From positions 62,001 through 126,000 of the forward strand of contig NZ_WQHP01000001.1 of NCBI RefSeq assembly GCF_013035315.1: a DNA stretch of 64,000 nt. Direction: 5' to 3'. The stretch is from Ruegeria arenilitoris (lineage in GTDB: Bacteria > Pseudomonadota > Alphaproteobacteria > Rhodobacterales > Rhodobacteraceae). Made by a program: the position numbers and the translations under genes. The notes beneath the pieces are model-generated. The model made no database searches. It was not told where the DNA came from and was given only the letters and a program-made list of their open reading frames with translations. Shown here piece after piece: positions 17,986 to 27,019 of the stretch (its first letter is position 1; every line of letters starts with the position of its first letter).

Positions 17986-19353
17986 ATGGATGGCACAGTA
18001 CTGGTCGCAGATGACGACCGCACGATCCGAACCGTTCTGACCCAGGCCCTGACCCGGGCCGGGTGCAAGGTGCATGCGACCTCGTCGCTGACGACGCTGA
18101 TGCGCTGGGTCGGTGAGGGGAAAGGCGACGTCGTTATCTCGGACGTGGTCATGCCGGACGGAAACGGGCTTGAGATGCTGCCCAAGATCGCACAGGACCG
18201 GCCGGGGCTGCCGGTGATCGTGATCTCGGCCCAGAACACAATCATGACGGCCATTCAGGCCGCCGAGGCTGATGCTTACGACTATCTGCCCAAACCGTTC
18301 GACTTGCCGGACCTGATGAAACGCACCGCGCGAGCACTAGAGCAGAAGCAACGCGTTCAGACCGAAACCGCGGCCCCGGTTGAGGATCGTCCTGAAGAAC
18401 TGCCACTGGTCGGCCGCACGCCGGGGATGCAGGCCTTGTATCGCCTCGTGGCGCGGGTGATGAATACTGACCTATCGGTGATGATTTCTGGTGAAAGTGG
18501 TACCGGTAAGTCTTTGATCGCGCGCGCTATTCATGACTTCTCGGACCGGCGCACGCTGCCTTTTGTGACCGCAACTGCAGGCGATCTGCGCGATTTGGAG
18601 GGCCCGGCGCGCATCATGGCGCGGGTGCGCGGTGGTACGCTGTTGATTGATGAGATCGCTGACATCGAAGATGAGATTCAGGCTCGCATCGTTCGTATGA
18701 TGGACACGCCCGGCGATCATGTCCCGCGTTTCATGGCGACCAGCCAATCCGATCTGACCGAAGCGATGGAGAGCGGGCGGGTGCGTCAGGACCTGTATTA
18801 CCGTCTGTGCGGAGCAACGATCCACGTTCCTGCGCTGCGCGAGCGCGTCGATGACATTACTCTGCTAGCCGATCACTTTTTAGCGCGGGAAGAGCGTGAA
18901 CACGGCACGAAACGTTGGCTCAGCCCCGAGGCGGTGGAGCTGGTCCGGCGGTATTCCTGGCCCGGAAACGTCCGGCAACTGGAAAATGCGATCCGCCGCC
19001 TGAGCCTGACCAGCCGCGCCGAGGAGATCTCCAAGGCCGAGGTCGAGATGGTGTTGGGCAGCCAGCCGGAAGCGGAACCTGTTCTAGGGGACGGCGAGCG
19101 GGAAAAACTCTCGGCCTCGGTTGCCCGCCATTTGCGCCGCTATTTCGATCTGCATGGCAATTTATTGCCACCCCCAGGCCTGTATCAGCGCATCCTGCGT
19201 GAAGTTGAGGCCCCTCTGATCGAACAGGCATTGGACGCAACCGGCGGAAATCAGGCGAAATGTGCCGATTTGCTGGGGATCAACAGGAATACGCTGCGCA
19301 AAAAAATCACTGATCTCGATATTCAGGTGACACGGCGCCGCAAACTGATGTAA
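17986..19353 (+). CDS. ntrC: Nitrogen regulator NtrC lacking the sigma-54 contact loop
   Basis: The response regulator of the NtrBC pair, 455 residues. The receiver domain has the phosphorylation site Asp53 in ISDVVMPDG. The AAA+ domain carries Walker A GESGTGKS at 169-176 and Walker B LLIDEIAD. The C-terminal Fis-type helix-turn-helix is in the segment [15 protein letters not shown]. Between Walker A and Walker B the protein is clearly shorter than usual: the GAFTGA loop that contacts sigma-54 is missing (sequence runs [18 protein letters not shown]). This matches R. capsulatus NtrC, which is established to work with sigma-70 RNA polymerase. Strong ribosome-binding sequence AAGGAG precedes the ATG. 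Confidence 0.96.
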   Translation: MDGTVLVADDDRTIRTVLTQALTRAGCKVHATSSLTTLMRWVGEGKGDVVISDVVMPDGNGLEMLPKIAQDRPGLPVIVISAQNTIMTAIQAAEADAYDYLPKPFDLPDLMKRTARALEQKQRVQTETAAPVEDRPEELPLVGRTPGMQALYRLVARVMNTDLSVMISGESGTGKSLIARAIHDFSDRRTLPFVTATAGDLRDLEGPARIMARVRGGTLLIDEIADIEDEIQARIVRMMDTPGDHVPRFMATSQSDLTEAMESGRVRQDLYYRLCGATIHVPALRERVDDITLLADHFLAREEREHGTKRWLSPEAVELVRRYSWPGNVRQLENAIRRLSLTSRAEEISKAEVEMVLGSQPEAEPVLGDGEREKLSASVARHLRRYFDLHGNLLPPPGLYQRILREVEAPLIEQALDATGGNQAKCADLLGINRNTLRKKITDLDIQVTRRRKLM

Positions 19354-19452
19354 TATGGCCACACAAAGCGTGGCATCCGGGTACACATCCGGCAACGACC
19401 ACGAGATATGGCGGTAAGCCGCGAAAGCGGCACATCAGGATGAGGGCAGACG

Positions 19453-21741
19453 GTGGCAACCCGAGCACAGAGCGGGCTGATCCTATCGATTGATCGGTGG
19501 CGGAAATCCCGAAAACTGCGCAATATTAGCACCTTGGGGCTGGTTCTTCTGGGGCCGGTTCTGGCGCTGGCCACCTATCTGGTCATCGGCCCATTTGATC
19601 TGGGCTCGGCCGCGCCCACACTACGTCTGATTCTTCTGGCCGATCTGGTTTATGTGCTGGTCGTCGCGGCCCTGGTGTTGGGGCAGGTGGGCAGCCTTAT
19701 CGCAGCGCGTCGGGCCAAATCCGCAGGGTCTCGTTTGCACCTTCGGTTGATCGGGGCGTTCACGCTGCTGGCGCTTGTGCCCACGGTAACCGTGGCGATC
19801 TTTGCAGGCCTCACAGTGAATATCGGCCTCGAAGGCTGGTTCTCGGATCGAGTTCGACAGGTGGTCGGATCGTCCCTGTCCGCGGCCGAAGCCTATGAGC
19901 TTGAGCATCGTCGCGGTTTGACCCAGGACGCTGTTGTTCTGTCTCGCTATCTCGACAATGCACGGGCGTTGGATTTCTACATCTCTGATGCCGAATTGCG
20001 CGAGGTTCTGGCGCAGGGTCAGTCCCAGATCCAGCGCGGCCTGCGCGAGGCCTATGTCATTGACGGCAGTGGGGAAATCAAATCTCGCGGGGACCGGTCT
20101 TATCTTTTCAACTACGAAGCTCCGACGCCCGAGCAGATGGTCGAGGCCACTGACGAGGGCCTTCTGATCATCGCCGATTGGCAAAATAATGAATTCCGCG
20201 CTCTGGTGCCGTTGCAGGCCTATCTGGACCGGTACCTCTATGTCAGCCGCGAGGTGGACGGAGAGTTGCTGACCCTGCTGGATGACACCAAAGAGACGGT
20301 GCAGTTCTATCAACAGCTCGAAAGCGAAAGGGGCCGGGTTCTGTTCGAATTCGGGCTTCTTTACCTTGGCTTCGCTGTCATCCTGATACTTGCAGCAATG
20401 TCGCTGGGCATGTGGTTTGCCGAGCGCCTGTCACGTCCCGTGGGGCGTCTGACAACGGCGGCGCAAAGGGTCGGTGCCGGAGACCTGAGTGTTCAGGTCA
20501 TTGAAGAGGCCAGCGATGACGAAATCGCCATGTTAGGCCGTTATTTCAATCAGATGACGCGCCAACTTAAAGGGCAACGGGACACTCTGCTTGAAAACAC
20601 TCAGCAGATCGAACGCCGCCGCCGTCTGTTTGATTCGGTTCTCAGCTCGGTGACCTCGGGCGTTGTCGGTGTCGATTCGGATGGGTGCGTGACCTTCGTG
20701 AACCGCTCGGCTGAACGTCTTTTGGACTGGTCGCGCGGCGAAGAACATCTGGCGATTGGGATCGCGGTTCCGGAATTCCTGCCGTTGTTTGAAAGCCTTA
20801 AGGACAGCGGGCAAGAGGCTGTACAGGGCGAGATTAAGGTCACGCGCAAAGGGCGGCTGGAAAACCTGCTGGTGCGGATGGCAACCCGGCGTGGCGAGGA
20901 TGGTGGCTTAGAGGGCTATGTGGTCGCTTTCGATGACGTGACCGATCTGGTCAGTGCGCAGCGTATGGCCGCATGGGGTGACGTGGCCCGGCGCATCGCG
21001 CATGAGATCAAGAACCCTCTGACACCCATCCAGCTCAGCGCCGAACGGATCAAACGCAAATTCTCGCGCAAACTGGACGAAGAGGATTGCGATAGCCTTG
21101 AATCCATGACCGATGTGATCGTGCGGCAGACAAACGATCTGCGGCGGATCGTGGATGAGTTTTCGAAATTCGCGCGTATGCCGGAACCTGACCGACGGGA
21201 AGAAGAAATCGTGGGTCTGGTGCGCGAAGCGGTTCTGTTGCAGCAGGCCGGACAACCGGATGTGCAGATCGACGCGACCTTGCCGGATCATCCAATCCAG
21301 GCGGATGTGGACGCGACGATGCTGAATCAGGCATTGACGAACTTGATAAAGAACGCGGGTGAGGCAATTGAAACGCTTAAGAAAAAGGGTCCACCTGAAA
21401 ACCTAAAGCCACAGATAAAAGTGGACGTATCCAATGATGATGCGGGAACGGTAATCACGATTGCGGATAATGGCATAGGCCTGCCCGAGGACAGGGCACG
21501 GTTGTTTGAGCCCTATGTCACCACCCGCGACGAGGGCACAGGTCTGGGCCTGCCCATCGTCAAAAAGATCATAGAAGAACATGGCGGAGCGCTGACTTTG
21601 GAAGATGCGCCCGTTTTCGACGGACAAGACCATTTCGGTGCGATGGCTGTGATCCGTTTGCCGGGGGGCAATTTTTCCCAGACATCAGCGCCACAAAAGC
21701 AGGCAATCAAAACCAACAAACTGAAAGCAGGCCAAAGATGA
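19453..21741 (+). CDS. ntrY: Sensor histidine kinase NtrY
   Basis: A 762-residue membrane histidine kinase of the NtrYX system. Three N-terminal membrane segments lie at about 28-48, 55-80 and 96-118. They are followed by a periplasmic part to about 295, another membrane segment, HAMP (about 320-375), a PAS domain, and the kinase core with phosphoacceptor His517 in AHEIKNPLTP. G boxes are DNGIGLP and GTGLGLPIV. The start is GTG at 19453 with a GAGG upstream; a nearby ATG is out of frame. The 99-base gap after ntrC contains a GCCGC-GAAA-GCGGC hairpin at 19418-19431, which could tune expression between the two systems. Its stop overlaps ntrX by four bases. Confidence 0.95.
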   Translation: MATRAQSGLILSIDRWRKSRKLRNISTLGLVLLGPVLALATYLVIGPFDLGSAAPTLRLILLADLVYVLVVAALVLGQVGSLIAARRAKSAGSRLHLRLIGAFTLLALVPTVTVAIFAGLTVNIGLEGWFSDRVRQVVGSSLSAAEAYELEHRRGLTQDAVVLSRYLDNARALDFYISDAELREVLAQGQSQIQRGLREAYVIDGSGEIKSRGDRSYLFNYEAPTPEQMVEATDEGLLIIADWQNNEFRALVPLQAYLDRYLYVSREVDGELLTLLDDTKETVQFYQQLESERGRVLFEFGLLYLGFAVILILAAMSLGMWFAERLSRPVGRLTTAAQRVGAGDLSVQVIEEASDDEIAMLGRYFNQMTRQLKGQRDTLLENTQQIERRRRLFDSVLSSVTSGVVGVDSDGCVTFVNRSAERLLDWSRGEEHLAIGIAVPEFLPLFESLKDSGQEAVQGEIKVTRKGRLENLLVRMATRRGEDGGLEGYVVAFDDVTDLVSAQRMAAWGDVARRIAHEIKNPLTPIQLSAERIKRKFSRKLDEEDCDSLESMTDVIVRQTNDLRRIVDEFSKFARMPEPDRREEEIVGLVREAVLLQQAGQPDVQIDATLPDHPIQADVDATMLNQALTNLIKNAGEAIETLKKKGPPENLKPQIKVDVSNDDAGTVITIADNGIGLPEDRARLFEPYVTTRDEGTGLGLPIVKKIIEEHGGALTLEDAPVFDGQDHFGAMAVIRLPGGNFSQTSAPQKQAIKTNKLKAGQR

Positions 21742-23147
21742 GTGACATTCTGATCGTAGATGACGAGCGCGATATTCGCGAACTGGTGTCCGACATTCTG
21801 GAGGACGAAGGCTATGCAACCCGGTTGGCTGGCAACTCGGACGAATGCATGGCGGCCATTAACTCGGAACCACCGGGGCTGTTGATCCTTGATATCTGGC
21901 TGAAAGACAGTCGGATGGATGGGATCGATATCCTGAAGGCGGTTAAACGCGATAACCCGGATGTACCGGTCGTAATCATTTCCGGACATGGCAACATCGA
22001 AATCGCGGTCGCCGCGATCAAGCAGGGGGCTTACGACTTTATCGAAAAGCCCTTTAACATCGACCAGCTGATGGTGGTTATCCGCCGCGCGATGGAAACG
22101 TCGCGTCTGCGCCGCGAGAATGCCTCGCTCAAGCGCCGCGAGGTCACGAATTCGGATATGATCGGCAAGTCGGCCTCGTTCCGGGCAATGCAGAGCCATT
22201 TGGACAAGGTGACCAAATCAAACGGTCGCGTGATGCTGAGCGGACCGGCTGGATCGGGCAAAGAGATCGCCGCGCGGTATATCCACGCCCATTCCAACCG
22301 CGCCAATGCGCCGTTTGTCACCGTTAACTGCGCCGGGATCGAACCTGAGCGTGTCGAAGAGGTGCTGTTCGGACGCGAATCCTCGGAACGCGGGATCGAA
22401 TCCGGACTGCTGGAGGAGGCGCATGGCGGCGTGATTTACTTCGACGAAGTTGCCGATATGCCCTTGGGCACGCAGTCCAAGATTCTGCGCGTGCTGGTCG
22501 ATCAGCAATTCCAGAGGGTAGGTGGCTCGGACAAAGTACGGGTTGACCTGCGGGTGATCTCTTCGACCAACCGCGATCTTGAGGCCGAGATCGAAGGCGA
22601 TCGGTTCCGCGAAGAGCTGTATCATCGACTGAATGTTGTACCGATTGCTGTTCCGTCGTTAGAGGATCGGCGCGAAGATATCCCGGTTCTGGCGCAGCAC
22701 TTCATCGAAATGTGCAACGAAACCCAAGGCTTGCCGGTGCGCGACATCTCGGAAGAGGCCGTGGCGCTGCTGCAGACGATGACGTGGCCGGGCAATGTGC
22801 GTCAGCTTAAGAACCTGATCGAGCGTGTTCTGATCCTTGGCGACGGCACAGGTCCCATTGAGGCCCGCGAGTTGCCGACTGAAGAGGAAAAGACAGACGA
22901 TTCTGGCCGCGTGGTCCTGTCTGGTGCCCTGGCGACTCTGCCGCTGCGTGAAGCGCGCGAGGCGTTCGAGCGTGAGTACCTACTGACCCAAATCAATCGC
23001 TTTGGCGGCAATATCAGCCGGACAGCCAGCTTTGTTGGGATGGAGCGCAGCGCGCTGCACCGCAAGCTGAAATCCTTGGGGGTTGTGACCTCGAACAAAT
23101 CCGGCGCGCGTGTAGCCCAGATCGACGAACCGGAACCGGCGGAGTAA
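21738..23147 (+). CDS. ntrX: Response regulator NtrX
   Basis: Partner of NtrY, 469 residues: receiver domain with Asp52 (LILDIW), AAA+ domain with the Walker A variant GPAGSGKE and Walker B YFDEVAD, and a C-terminal Fis-type helix-turn-helix (ISRTASFVGMERSALHRK). As in the NtrC here, the GAFTGA loop is absent: the usual LFGHEKGAFTGA position reads LFGRESSERGIESG. It should therefore not activate sigma-54 promoters in the classic way. NtrYX is linked to nitrogen, redox and envelope control in alphaproteobacteria; which of these applies here cannot be read from sequence. Confidence 0.95.
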   Translation: MSDILIVDDERDIRELVSDILEDEGYATRLAGNSDECMAAINSEPPGLLILDIWLKDSRMDGIDILKAVKRDNPDVPVVIISGHGNIEIAVAAIKQGAYDFIEKPFNIDQLMVVIRRAMETSRLRRENASLKRREVTNSDMIGKSASFRAMQSHLDKVTKSNGRVMLSGPAGSGKEIAARYIHAHSNRANAPFVTVNCAGIEPERVEEVLFGRESSERGIESGLLEEAHGGVIYFDEVADMPLGTQSKILRVLVDQQFQRVGGSDKVRVDLRVISSTNRDLEAEIEGDRFREELYHRLNVVPIAVPSLEDRREDIPVLAQHFIEMCNETQGLPVRDISEEAVALLQTMTWPGNVRQLKNLIERVLILGDGTGPIEARELPTEEEKTDDSGRVVLSGALATLPLREAREAFEREYLLTQINRFGGNISRTASFVGMERSALHRKLKSLGVVTSNKSGARVAQIDEPEPAE

Positions 23148-23159
23148 TCCGCCGGAGCA

Positions 23160-23642
23160 TCACCCCGCCTGACCCGGGGTGATGATCTGGAATGATCCGT
23201 CGTCGAATTTCACGTAACAGGATTCGGTACCCAGTGGCGGCAATTTGGTCGTGCGCTGTGCTGCAACGCTGGCTTTCACGTTCTGTTTGCAAGGTGGCAG
23301 GCTGACCGGGCGATAGCCCTTTTGGGCCATGCACTGCGCCTCAACCGAGTTGCGTAGCCCTGCGTTGACATCAACGGTGTAAACCTGCCCCGGTTGCCAC
23401 CAGCCGGGTGAGCGGTGGCAGTAGCCGCGACTGTCGCAGTAGGTGCGACCGGGCCAATAAGTGGGCGGGCTTTGCCGTACCTGATTGGCCACTGGCACGT
23501 TCTGAACGGCCTGAACTTGGCACTGGGTGGTATCAGACTGGGCGCGCGCAACGCTTTCGCCCTCGCGGTAGTACAGCGACAAGGGGCCCGTACACGCGGA
23601 CAGGGCCATCACGGGAATAAGCAAGTGAAGCACTGATTTCAT
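23160..23642 (-). CDS. Cysteine-rich outer-membrane-type lipoprotein, unknown function
   Basis: A 160-residue protein with a lipoprotein signal peptide ending in the lipobox LSAC (Cys17), so it should be lipidated and exported. The mature part has several cysteines (in CQVQ, YCDSRGYC, AQCM, PCKQ, SCYV) that could form disulfides, and a central Tyr/Trp/Pro-rich stretch (PPTYWPGRTY). No catalytic motif is visible. It lies alone on the minus strand between ntrX and trkA, and its stop falls 13 bases from the ntrX stop, so transcripts converge. The function is unknown. Confidence 0.82.
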   Translation of the reverse strand: MKSVLHLLIPVMALSACTGPLSLYYREGESVARAQSDTTQCQVQAVQNVPVANQVRQSPPTYWPGRTYCDSRGYCHRSPGWWQPGQVYTVDVNAGLRNSVEAQCMAQKGYRPVSLPPCKQNVKASVAAQRTTKLPPLGTESCYVKFDDGSFQIITPGQAG

Positions 23643-23738
23643 AGGCTTATCTTGCCTCAGTTTGGCAGATATGACAATTCAATTGACCGCTATGGGGGCA
23701 TCTGTCATTCAAGGATTTCAGGCAGAAGGGCCAGAAAC

Positions 23739-25115
23739 ATGAAGGTCATCATTTGCGGTGCCGGTCAGGTCGGCTGGCAGATCGCACGTCACTTGTCGGG
23801 CGAGCTGAATGACGTAACGGTGGTGGACAACAATCCCGATCTGGTGCGCCGGGCGACAGAGACGCTGGATGTTCAGGGAATCGCCGGGTTTGCCAGCTAT
23901 CCGGATGTGCTGGAGCGTGCAGGGGCGCGGGACGCCGATATGATCATTGCTGCGACTCATTCGGACGAGGTGAATATGGTCACCTGCCAGATGGCGCACT
24001 CGATTTTTTCGATCCAACGCAAGATCGCACGTTTGCGGTCGAAATCTTATCTGCAGGCTATTCATTCGGACCTGTTTCGCCGCGATCACCTGCCGATTGA
24101 TGTAGTGATCAGTCCCGAGCGCGAGGTCGCAGCAGCCGCGATGCGCCGTTTGTCGGCCCCCTCGGCTTTTGATACCGAGATGTTCATGGACGGGCAGGCG
24201 CAGTTGCTGGGCATTCGCATCGATGAAGACTGCCCGATCGTGAACACGCCTCTGCGCCAGTTGACGGATCTGTTTTCGACGCTCAGCTCGATCGTGGTTG
24301 GGGTGCGACGCGAAGGCACGCTGTTCGCTCCTGAATCCGAAGACCAGCTGTTTGTCGGCGACGAATGCTATGTCTTCACCAACGTCAAAGACGTGGACCG
24401 CACCATGGAGGTGTTCGGTAAAGCTCAGAAAAAGCAGGACCGCGTGGTGATCGTGGGCGGCGGCAATGTGGGGCTCGAGGTCGCACGGACACTGGAAGAA
24501 CGCGAAAGCCGCGTCCGCGCCAAGGTTATCGAACGCGACCGTCAAAGTGCGGAACTTGCTGCAGAGGCACTGGAGCGTACGATTGTTCTGAATGGCGACG
24601 GTCTGGACGCCGCGCTGCTGCGCGAGGCGGGGATTGAGCGGGCCGATGCGATGTTGGCGGTCACCGATGATGATCGGGCGAACATGCTGGCCGCCGTACG
24701 GGCCAAAGCCGAGGGCTGCGCCCTTGCGATCGCGCTGATCAACGACCCCAGCATGGTGGCGCTGATGGGGCCGCTGGGAATTGACGCTTACATTAACCCG
24801 CGTGCGACCACTGTCAGCTCGATCCTGCGCCATATCCGTCACGGGCGGGTGCGTCAGGTCTATTCGATTGGCGATGCCGAGGCCGAGGTGATCGAGGCCG
24901 AGGTCCTGTCGACCTCTCCGATGGCCGGACAGAAATTGCGGGACATCGATTTTCCCGAGGGCGTTCTGGTGGGGGCCGTCCGAAAGGGCGACGAGCTGTT
25001 GCGTCCGACCGGCAGCCTGCGGATTGAAGAAAAAGACGTCTTGGCGATCTTTGCCATGGCCAAGGATGTGCCCGAAGTCGAGCGCCTGTTGCAGGTTTCA
25101 ATCGATTTCTTCTGA
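23739..25115 (+). CDS. trkA: Trk potassium uptake regulatory protein TrkA
   Basis: The cytosolic NAD(H)-binding gating subunit of the Trk K+ uptake system. The 458-residue protein contains two RCK units: the first Rossmann motif GAGQVG begins at residue 7, the second (VIVGGGNVGLE) at about 232. Each is followed by a TrkA-C ligand domain. ATG at 23739 starts exactly at the first strand (MKVIICGAG) and follows AGAAGGG; the frame is open upstream but not conserved in character. It overlaps trkH in a TGATG arrangement, giving translational coupling of the two subunits. Confidence 0.95.
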   Translation: MKVIICGAGQVGWQIARHLSGELNDVTVVDNNPDLVRRATETLDVQGIAGFASYPDVLERAGARDADMIIAATHSDEVNMVTCQMAHSIFSIQRKIARLRSKSYLQAIHSDLFRRDHLPIDVVISPEREVAAAAMRRLSAPSAFDTEMFMDGQAQLLGIRIDEDCPIVNTPLRQLTDLFSTLSSIVVGVRREGTLFAPESEDQLFVGDECYVFTNVKDVDRTMEVFGKAQKKQDRVVIVGGGNVGLEVARTLEERESRVRAKVIERDRQSAELAAEALERTIVLNGDGLDAALLREAGIERADAMLAVTDDDRANMLAAVRAKAEGCALAIALINDPSMVALMGPLGIDAYINPRATTVSSILRHIRHGRVRQVYSIGDAEAEVIEAEVLSTSPMAGQKLRDIDFPEGVLVGAVRKGDELLRPTGSLRIEEKDVLAIFAMAKDVPEVERLLQVSIDFF

Positions 25116-26653
25116 TGGCGCGCGCTCGGAGACAACAGATCAGGCTGATACAGCGCTTACCGCTGTTTCTTTTGATCTGGGGAATTGTGTCCCTTTCGAT
25201 GTGGATTCCGGCAATTTATGCGCTGGCTCTGGATGACCACGACACGTCACGGTCGTTCTTCTATTCGGGTTTGCTGGGCTTGTTTGTCGTCTCGACCATC
25301 GCCTTGGCTTCATCCAACCGGATACCGCGTCGCGGAACCCTGGGGCAGTTGGCCGTATTGCTTGGCTGCTTTACGATCCTGCCCCTGTTTCTGGCCATCC
25401 CGCTGCATGACGCCTTGGGTAACACCACCTTTCTGAACGCCTATTTCGACATGGTCAGCGCGGTGACCACGACCGGCGCCGACTTGTTTCCCGACCCGGA
25501 CCGGCTGACAGCGCCCTTGCATCTGTGGCGGGCGTTGGTCGGATGGATGGGCGGTTTGCTGATGTGGATCGCAGCGGCGGCCATTCTGGCCCCTTTGTCG
25601 CTGGGCGGGTTCGAGATTACGGCGCGCGGTCAACCTGGCCGCCCGGTCTCTGGCGTGGCCCAAAGCGAAGAGGTGGATCCGCGCGGTCGCCTGATCCGTG
25701 TGACGCTAACACTGACCCCAGTCTATGCCGGTCTGACCGCCGTCATCTGTATCCTGCTTCTGGTTGCCGGTGAAAACGGCCTGACCGCCGTGTGTCACGC
25801 GATGTCCACCATGGCCACGTCCGGGATTTCTCCGGTCGGGGGGCTGGAGGGCGCGCAGGCGGGCATTACCGGCGAAGCCATCCTGTTTCTGTTCCTGTTC
25901 TTTGCGCTTTCGCGGCTGACCTTTTCCACCGATACGGCGACCACGGGCTATTCCCGCCTGGACAAAGACCCCGAGTTTCGGATTGGCCTGATGATCGTTG
26001 CCTTTGTGGCAGCCCTGTTGTTTGCGCGGGTATGGGCTGGGGTGCTTGAGATCGGCAACCAGTTAGAGCCGATGCAAGCGCTTGGCGTGATCTGGGGGAT
26101 GACGTTCACCGCGTTGTCATTCCTGACCACAGCCGGGTTCGAAAGCGCCAACTGGAACGATGCTCAGCAGCTGTCAGGTCTGGGGACGCCCGGTCTGATC
26201 CTGATGGGGCTGGCGTTGATCGGCGGCGGCGTGGCGACCACTGCCGGAGGCGTCAAACTGTTGCGTGTCTTTGCCCTGTACCTGAACGGCGCGCGCGAAA
26301 TTGACCGCCTGATCTACCCCTCATCCGTCAGCGGTATTGGCGGCGGGAACCGGCGTATTCAAAGCGATGGTGCCTTTATCGCCTGGATCTTCCTGATGAT
26401 GTTCGCGCTGACGACCGCGTTGTTTAACCTTCTGCTGGCCGCCATGGGGTCGGGGTTTGAACAGGCGATGGTTCTGAGCGTCGCAGCGCTGAGCACCACG
26501 GGCCCGTTGATCGAATTGGCCACGGATGTTCCCATCCGATTGGTCGATTTGCCCTGGGGGGCAAAGCTGACCTTGTGCGCGGCGATGGTGATCGGGCGGT
26601 TGGAAACGTTGGCGATCATTGCGCTGATTACGCCAAGCCTCTGGCGAGACTGA
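25115..26653 (+). CDS. trkH: Trk potassium uptake protein TrkH
   Basis: The membrane-embedded K+ channel subunit, 512 residues. It has four pore-loop repeats of the KtrB/TrkH family, each with a conserved glycine in the filter: AVTTTGADLF, TMATSGISPV, LTTAGFES and ALSTTGPL. About ten further hydrophobic helices surround them. The ATG overlaps the trkA stop (TGATG). A short GCAGGCCTGC palindrome followed by TTTTT lies about 15-30 bases after the stop and may be a weak terminator before hfq. Confidence 0.95.
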   Translation: MARARRQQIRLIQRLPLFLLIWGIVSLSMWIPAIYALALDDHDTSRSFFYSGLLGLFVVSTIALASSNRIPRRGTLGQLAVLLGCFTILPLFLAIPLHDALGNTTFLNAYFDMVSAVTTTGADLFPDPDRLTAPLHLWRALVGWMGGLLMWIAAAAILAPLSLGGFEITARGQPGRPVSGVAQSEEVDPRGRLIRVTLTLTPVYAGLTAVICILLLVAGENGLTAVCHAMSTMATSGISPVGGLEGAQAGITGEAILFLFLFFALSRLTFSTDTATTGYSRLDKDPEFRIGLMIVAFVAALLFARVWAGVLEIGNQLEPMQALGVIWGMTFTALSFLTTAGFESANWNDAQQLSGLGTPGLILMGLALIGGGVATTAGGVKLLRVFALYLNGAREIDRLIYPSSVSGIGGGNRRIQSDGAFIAWIFLMMFALTTALFNLLLAAMGSGFEQAMVLSVAALSTTGPLIELATDVPIRLVDLPWGAKLTLCAAMVIGRLETLAIIALITPSLWRD

Positions 26654-26779
26654 GAATCCTCACCTGCAGGCCTGCCTGATTTTTCATCTGGAATATCGGT
26701 TAACGACACTCCATACTCTGCCGGAGGGAGCGCGTTGGTCCGCAGCGCGTAGCAAGAACAATGGCGAGATTATAAAAAT

Positions 26780-27019
26780 ATGGCTTCGGACAGACAGAAT
26801 CTGCAGGACGCGTTCCTGAACAATGTACGGAAAGCAAAGGTCCCGGTCACAATATTCCTGATCAACGGCGTGAAATTGCAGGGTGTGATCACCTGGTTCG
26901 ACAATTTCTGCGTGCTTCTGCGCCGCGACGGACAGTCGCAGCTTGTCTACAAACACGCGATTTCGACAATCATGCCGTCACAGCCGATCAACCTGTATGA
27001 GGGCGAAGACGCCTCTTGA
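26780..27019 (+). CDS. hfq: RNA chaperone Hfq
   Basis: Hfq forms a hexameric ring that pairs small RNAs with mRNAs. The 79-residue protein has the Sm1 motif (about 12-45) and Sm2 with YKHAIST at about 57-63. It has only a short C-terminal tail, typical of alphaproteobacteria and much shorter than in E. coli. The ribosome-binding site is poor; the 12 bases before ATG are A/T-rich. The stop overlaps the hflX start (TGATG). Candidate small RNAs elsewhere in this window end in U-tracts of the kind Hfq binds. Confidence 0.97.
   Translation: MASDRQNLQDAFLNNVRKAKVPVTIFLINGVKLQGVITWFDNFCVLLRRDGQSQLVYKHAISTIMPSQPINLYEGEDAS

Noticed and set aside
17986..23147. Possibility that ntrC and ntrX are damaged because the GAFTGA loop is missing
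   Set aside because: Both frames are complete with intact receiver, Walker and helix-turn-helix motifs, and the same absence is documented for R. capsulatus NtrC.
23718..24842. 374-codon minus-strand frame over trkA
   Set aside because: Complement of trkA, whose two RCK units are intact; His/Arg-rich composition is typical of the antisense frame of a high-GC gene.
26663..26684. Weak terminator after trkH (GCAGGCCTGC then TTTTT)
   Set aside because: The ten-base palindrome leaves no proper loop and pairs only about three base pairs once a loop is allowed; mentioned with trkH only.
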